Made by a program: the position numbers and the translations under genes
The notes under the pieces: generated by a model
Told to the model about the DNA's origin: nothing
Database searches by the model: none
What the model saw: the letters and a program-made list of their open reading frames with translations, nothing else
NCBI GenBank assembly: GCA_022360175.1
Contig: JAKSDI010000305.1
Location: 1-44,341 of the forward strand
DNA: 44,341 bases
Source of the DNA: Chitinophagales bacterium
GTDB lineage: Bacteria > Bacteroidota > Bacteroidia > Chitinophagales > Saprospiraceae
Direction: 5' to 3'
Shown here: in pieces, positions 42,001-44,341 of the stretch
How the letters are laid out: every line of letters starts with the position of its first letter
Position numbering within the stretch: the stretch's first letter is position 1

Positions 42001-42240
42001 GATATAGATGCTGCCCAGATTCTTCAGCATTTGCTGGTGATGGAAGAAAAACTAGGGCTGCTACGTTATCCGCCGGAAGTAAGGGCTAAGGCTTTATTCT
42101 CATGGCATCGCTCAATGCAAGAAACAACTCGGCAGCAATTGAATACTCAGATCAAAGCTGCAGGGCAATTGCTAAAAGTATTTCCCGATAGTCAGGATTT
42201 TGATTTCCTATTTGAAGATTTAGCGAAAGCGATGGAATAG
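39082..42240 (+). CDS. DNA-repair-ATPase-like protein lacking a visible ATPase domain
   Basis: The protein has 1052 residues. The N-terminal ~420 (ERQIVFGGQEKQLLSNNRIH, NNCIARDLAAVGTHCILGYN, FSNLYRYYKDA, AFKWLLEG, DDGEYSFAQLGHLIALRIQP) match the start of large proteins annotated as 'DNA repair ATPase' in Actinobacteria and Bacteroidota. Residues ~510-860 are long charged coiled coils (ALRGKTIALKKQRYANEKAI, LEQATASLLEAADSPEKC). The C-terminal ~190 form a globular region after FIDGENIIRLGKHAFEVNVQ. In the homologues I recall (~1600 residues) an AAA-type ATPase follows; here the chain stops with a TAG at 42240. I find no Walker A motif: GKT at ~555 lacks the leading glycine. It is cytoplasmic. 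It may be a natural short form, a split gene or a truncation. Confidence 0.68.
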   Translation: MTSNPKNQASATRGTTTHLEAGTYDVIRTRLQQQSSQLQERLIQLDRERQIVFGGQEKQLLSNNRIHTKNNCIARDLAAVGTHCILGYNVHIGLRQEIRLEDVFGIYQFDGKHFHESGLDLLRDEKFITDFSNLYRYYKDASFARFIRQDAYLFMVFQVSDVTDDIKAFKWLLEGEQLSYIDARSEKEIRRPAQHEFKWTAVGRDAHRKGKHPHISILDRVFVEAIGGDITIKIEDNTDDGLGIYREVVEYKDQTLDDGEYSFAQLGHLIALRIQPYQEAARYYIFNEKNNKVERIDALKNAGILLPEGHGLIFPDAYYLKTGTFKRFELEVGTKRFVRRINAPNGEDFLYVFYNQEEGTYVLLHYNLIKQEVDTPIICHGYACMQDGTLAYFRSEAEAVRHHLIQAWSTPFGKEAAKEVTDTDHYLYKVGNKELVRAMADAQELQALLSKDDDAYAGLYEDIDQQCTRMLDTYHWLEAEAGQNISEPIGLIRETALAAIDAFEKKKQAEHAAQDAFQSVEKEARNLFKDIEHRSEKGLEVFVEQMSSLRALRGKTIALKKQRYANEKAIESLEDQIVNVTGEVGERCVALLLEEDSLQSYHEQINSLSTAAVEAKTMSALRELLNTASEIGDALQLLMEMVQNLKIEEVSQATAITERLTALFARLNQEKFQLEGRRKELYRLESGAAFKAAIQLLEQATASLLEAADSPEKCDEGLSKAMVQLEELDGQFVESDEFIEQLGEKRTAVYSAFDTRKRQLLEASNKKAATIERAAGRLLENIRKRSQQIKEEAEIHHFFAADLLVDKVRDIILQLKNMQELNKASAINAKLEGVKEEALRQWQDRTELFIDGENIIRLGKHAFEVNVQPLELTIIPQDGQLYFHLTGTNFYELIEDKVMNDSKQFWNQTLPSETKDIDRASFLAYQLLQEGIGRELLPLLIKEDAAIPHPDLQKQVANIAASRLEEGYTRGVHDIDAAQILQHLLVMEEKLGLLRYPPEVRAKALFSWHRSMQETTRQQLNTQIKAAGQLLKVFPDSQDFDFLFEDLAKAME

Positions 42241-42299
42241 GTTCGCCAAATACCCTGATGAATTCAGAGTGCATGCTTAGCTTACACCAAGCATTTTTT

Positions 42300-42387
42300 G
42301 TCCACCAATTACACAAATTACACAAATCAATCATTACTCGGATTGGTCTCGTGAAAGAAGTTCGTGTAATCTGTGTAATTAGTGGAC
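42300..42387. repeat. Short inverted-repeat element (27-bp arms)
   Basis: Arms at 42300-42326 (gtccaccaattacacaaatt...) and 42361-42387 are complementary at 24 of 27 positions, with a 34-nt spacer. Similar gattacacagattacacgaa-like arms are, to my recollection, dispersed in Bacteroidota intergenic DNA. It lies between the convergent ends of the ATPase-like gene and the OPT transporter gene, where it could also fold as a transcript end. Confidence 0.65.
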
Positions 42388-42443
42388 TGCCATAACTTCC
42401 ACAACCTTTTCTCCTGATCTAGTGAGGCAAGGCTGTAGGAGTG

Positions 42444-44341
42444 CTAGCCTTCTTTATATGCTTTCACCGCTGTATTATACAACCACCAGCATACCGCCAA
42501 TATGACAATAGAGCCAGCAATAGTCGTAAGGTCTATTCCTAATGAGAACACATCTGAAGTTTGGTAAGCTGCTACAAAACCAGCCAATACAATACCGATC
42601 AATGCTTCTCCTGTGATAAGGCCAGATGCGATTAGTAGGCCCGCGCGCTCACTGGATTTTTCAGCAGCAGCATGCTCTTCTTCGCTCTTATTTGCTTTTT
42701 GACGCTTTTGGTAAAGGTGTACAAACCAGGATATTAAACCTCCTAACATAATCGCACTATCCAGTTCAAAAGGGAGGTATAATCCTACTGCAACTGCTAG
42801 TACAGGCACCGTAAAAGACGAACCAATACGCTTAAGGTATTGATCAACAGCAATAATAAGTACTCCAATACCCATGCCAATGTAAACCATCGTCCATGGC
42901 AGGTTGCCTTTGAAAACTCCTTCTGCTACACTTGCCATCAATGTCGCTTGTGGAGCGGCCAATGAATCAGGATGTTCAGCTGTAGCCGGTCCAAAACCAT
43001 AAGCTGTTAACAGTAATTGTAGTACCAGTGGCAATACCAGCGCAGCAGATACTACTCCAACCATTTGCATGATTTGCTGCTTACGAGGAGTAGCTCCTAA
43101 AATATTACCTGCTTTGAGGTCTTGCATATTATCACCAGCAATTGCTGCTGCACAACATACTACAGCTCCAATCATAATCGCTGCTGCAGGGCCACGTTCT
43201 GCACCCGAGCCAAGCAGTGCTAAAAGAATAAGAGCAGAAGTCAATATAGTAGCAATAGTTACTCCTGAGATAGGATTATTGGAGCTACCTACCAACCCGG
43301 CCATATAACCAGCTACTGCGGAGAATAGAAAACCGGCAATTACCATCAATATAGCCATCAATGCAGAAATAGGTACATTGGCTACCATGCGTAGATAAAT
43401 GATAAATACTGGTATGATCATGATACCTATCGCCATGATTACCCATGACATAGGTGTATCCAATTCTGTACGGAGGATTTTACTCGAATCGGCTTTTTCG
43501 CGTATCGCTTTGATTCCACTACGCACAGCATATCCTATTGAACTACGCAAGTCTATCAGTGCCCACAGCCCTCCAACTACCATGGCACCAACACCAAGGT
43601 AACGGATTTGGCTACTCCAGATGCTGTAACCTAAATTGACAGAGTCAGCACCTTCTGGTACACCCGTTGCAGCAATATAAGCAGGAATAGCAACCCACCA
43701 GCTGATGGCGCCACCGATGAATACCAAAATGGCGATTCGTATACCAACGATATAACCTACAGCAATCAGAGCAGGGGAGAGGTTCATTCCAAAATAGAGA
43801 TAGGCTTTTTTACCAGCTATAGCTGCTCCTTCTGCCACACCATTCCATAGCTTAAGGCCAGACTCCGCAAGTTTGATCCCTGCTCCTGCCAAACTACCAA
43901 ATACGAGATAGCGAATGGCTTTGCCACCTTCCTGTCCAGACTTGAGTACTTCTGCCGTAGCTACTCCTTCCGGGAATTGTAACTTTTGCTTGACAATCAA
44001 AGCAGAGCGTAAAGGCACTGTGAAAAGTACCCCTAGTACACCACCACAAAGGGCTACTAATGTAGTCTCCAGATAATTAAACTCCGTCCAATACCCCATG
44101 AGTACCAATGCAGGGAAAGTAAAAATAACACCTGCAGCTAGTGATTCTCCGGCAGAAGCAGAAGTCTGTACGATATTATTCTCCAGAATATTATGTTCTT
44201 TGAACAACCTTAGAACAGCCATCGAAATCACCGCTGCCGGAATACTGGCAGAAACGGTTAATCCGGCAAACAATCCTAGGTATGTATTAGCGGCCGAGAG
44301 CACAACAGAGAGTATGGCGCCTAGTATAAAGGCTTTTGTAG
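42444..44341 (-). CDS. OPT-family oligopeptide transporter (5' partial)
   Basis: The frame is open to the window edge (upstream residues TKAFILGAILSVVL precede SAANTYLGL), so the true start lies beyond 44341. A GTG at 44303 is internal. The visible part (~632 residues) has about 14 hydrophobic segments. The family signature is AANTYLGLFAGLTVSASIPA near the start. The others are the GGVLGVLFTVPLRSALIVKQ, LQFPEGVATAEVLKSGQEGG block and GDNMQDLKAGNILGATPRKQQ. OPT proteins of this prokaryotic type carry peptides or metal chelates by proton symport in the cytoplasmic membrane. The substrate is not deducible. The C-terminus has a charged cytoplasmic loop (QKRQKANKSEEEHAAAEKSS) before the last helices. 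Confidence 0.92.
   Translation of the reverse strand, partial: TKAFILGAILSVVLSAANTYLGLFAGLTVSASIPAAVISMAVLRLFKEHNILENNIVQTSASAGESLAAGVIFTFPALVLMGYWTEFNYLETTLVALCGGVLGVLFTVPLRSALIVKQKLQFPEGVATAEVLKSGQEGGKAIRYLVFGSLAGAGIKLAESGLKLWNGVAEGAAIAGKKAYLYFGMNLSPALIAVGYIVGIRIAILVFIGGAISWWVAIPAYIAATGVPEGADSVNLGYSIWSSQIRYLGVGAMVVGGLWALIDLRSSIGYAVRSGIKAIREKADSSKILRTELDTPMSWVIMAIGIMIIPVFIIYLRMVANVPISALMAILMVIAGFLFSAVAGYMAGLVGSSNNPISGVTIATILTSALILLALLGSGAERGPAAAIMIGAVVCCAAAIAGDNMQDLKAGNILGATPRKQQIMQMVGVVSAALVLPLVLQLLLTAYGFGPATAEHPDSLAAPQATLMASVAEGVFKGNLPWTMVYIGMGIGVLIIAVDQYLKRIGSSFTVPVLAVAVGLYLPFELDSAIMLGGLISWFVHLYQKRQKANKSEEEHAAAEKSSERAGLLIASGLITGEALIGIVLAGFVAAYQTSDVFSLGIDLTTIAGSIVILAVCWWLYNTAVKAYKEG

Overview
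The window looks like chromosomal DNA of a Bacteroidota bacterium, most likely a Saprospiria-type marine or freshwater organism. Four things support this. There are type IX secretion (T9SS) C-terminal sorting domains of both type A and type B. There are Saprospiraceae-style repetitive secreted proteins. Genes lack Shine-Dalgarno sequences, and two promoters match the Bacteroidota TTG-N20-TAnnTTTG pattern. The succinate dehydrogenase operon has the Bacteroidota order sdhC-sdhA-sdhB. I saw no rRNA, tRNA, CRISPR array, phage or intact transposase gene. Two genes run off the window ends.

Layout. 1-8.2 kb: the 3' end of a giant Ig-repeat T9SS type B protein, a hydrolase/OsmC fusion, an APC permease, and a 13-repeat T9SS type A surface protein. 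8.2-13.4 kb: a conserved nucleosidase-like protein, an OmpA/TSP3 outer-membrane protein preceded by a highly structured, twice-terminated non-coding stretch, and a dockerin plus cohesin-like T9SS protein. 13.5-22.4 kb: a helical-repeat protein of unknown function, an AraC regulator next to an exported intradiol dioxygenase, a tight LEA-like/Nudix/haloacid dehalogenase operon, a carboxypeptidase-regulatory/DUF3179 fusion, and a zinc-ribbon membrane protein. 22.5-30.3 kb: a lipoprotein, RNase R, a small hypothetical protein, and the sdhCAB operon with a clear promoter and terminator.

30.6-36.5 kb is a plus-strand envelope cluster. It has an outer-membrane barrel, a probably surface-exposed lipoprotein with a beta-helix, an ECF sigma factor, an anti-sigma-like protein that continues into a predicted outer-membrane barrel, and a second barrel paralogous to the first. 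It is the best candidate here for an under-described trans-envelope signalling system. 36.5-37.9 kb holds a TetR regulator divergent from two translationally coupled small membrane proteins. Tandem palindromes there overlap both promoter elements, giving a compact and testable switch. 37.9-44.3 kb: a PhyH dioxygenase, a 1052-residue protein resembling the N-terminal part of so-called DNA repair ATPases but with no visible ATPase motif, and a truncated-by-window OPT transporter.

Several intergenic regions carry inverted-repeat, MITE-like elements without coding capacity (8.1, 9.9-10.2, 30.3-30.5 and 42.3 kb). Start codons were moved from the longest ORF to better-supported internal starts for several genes; this is noted in each entry.
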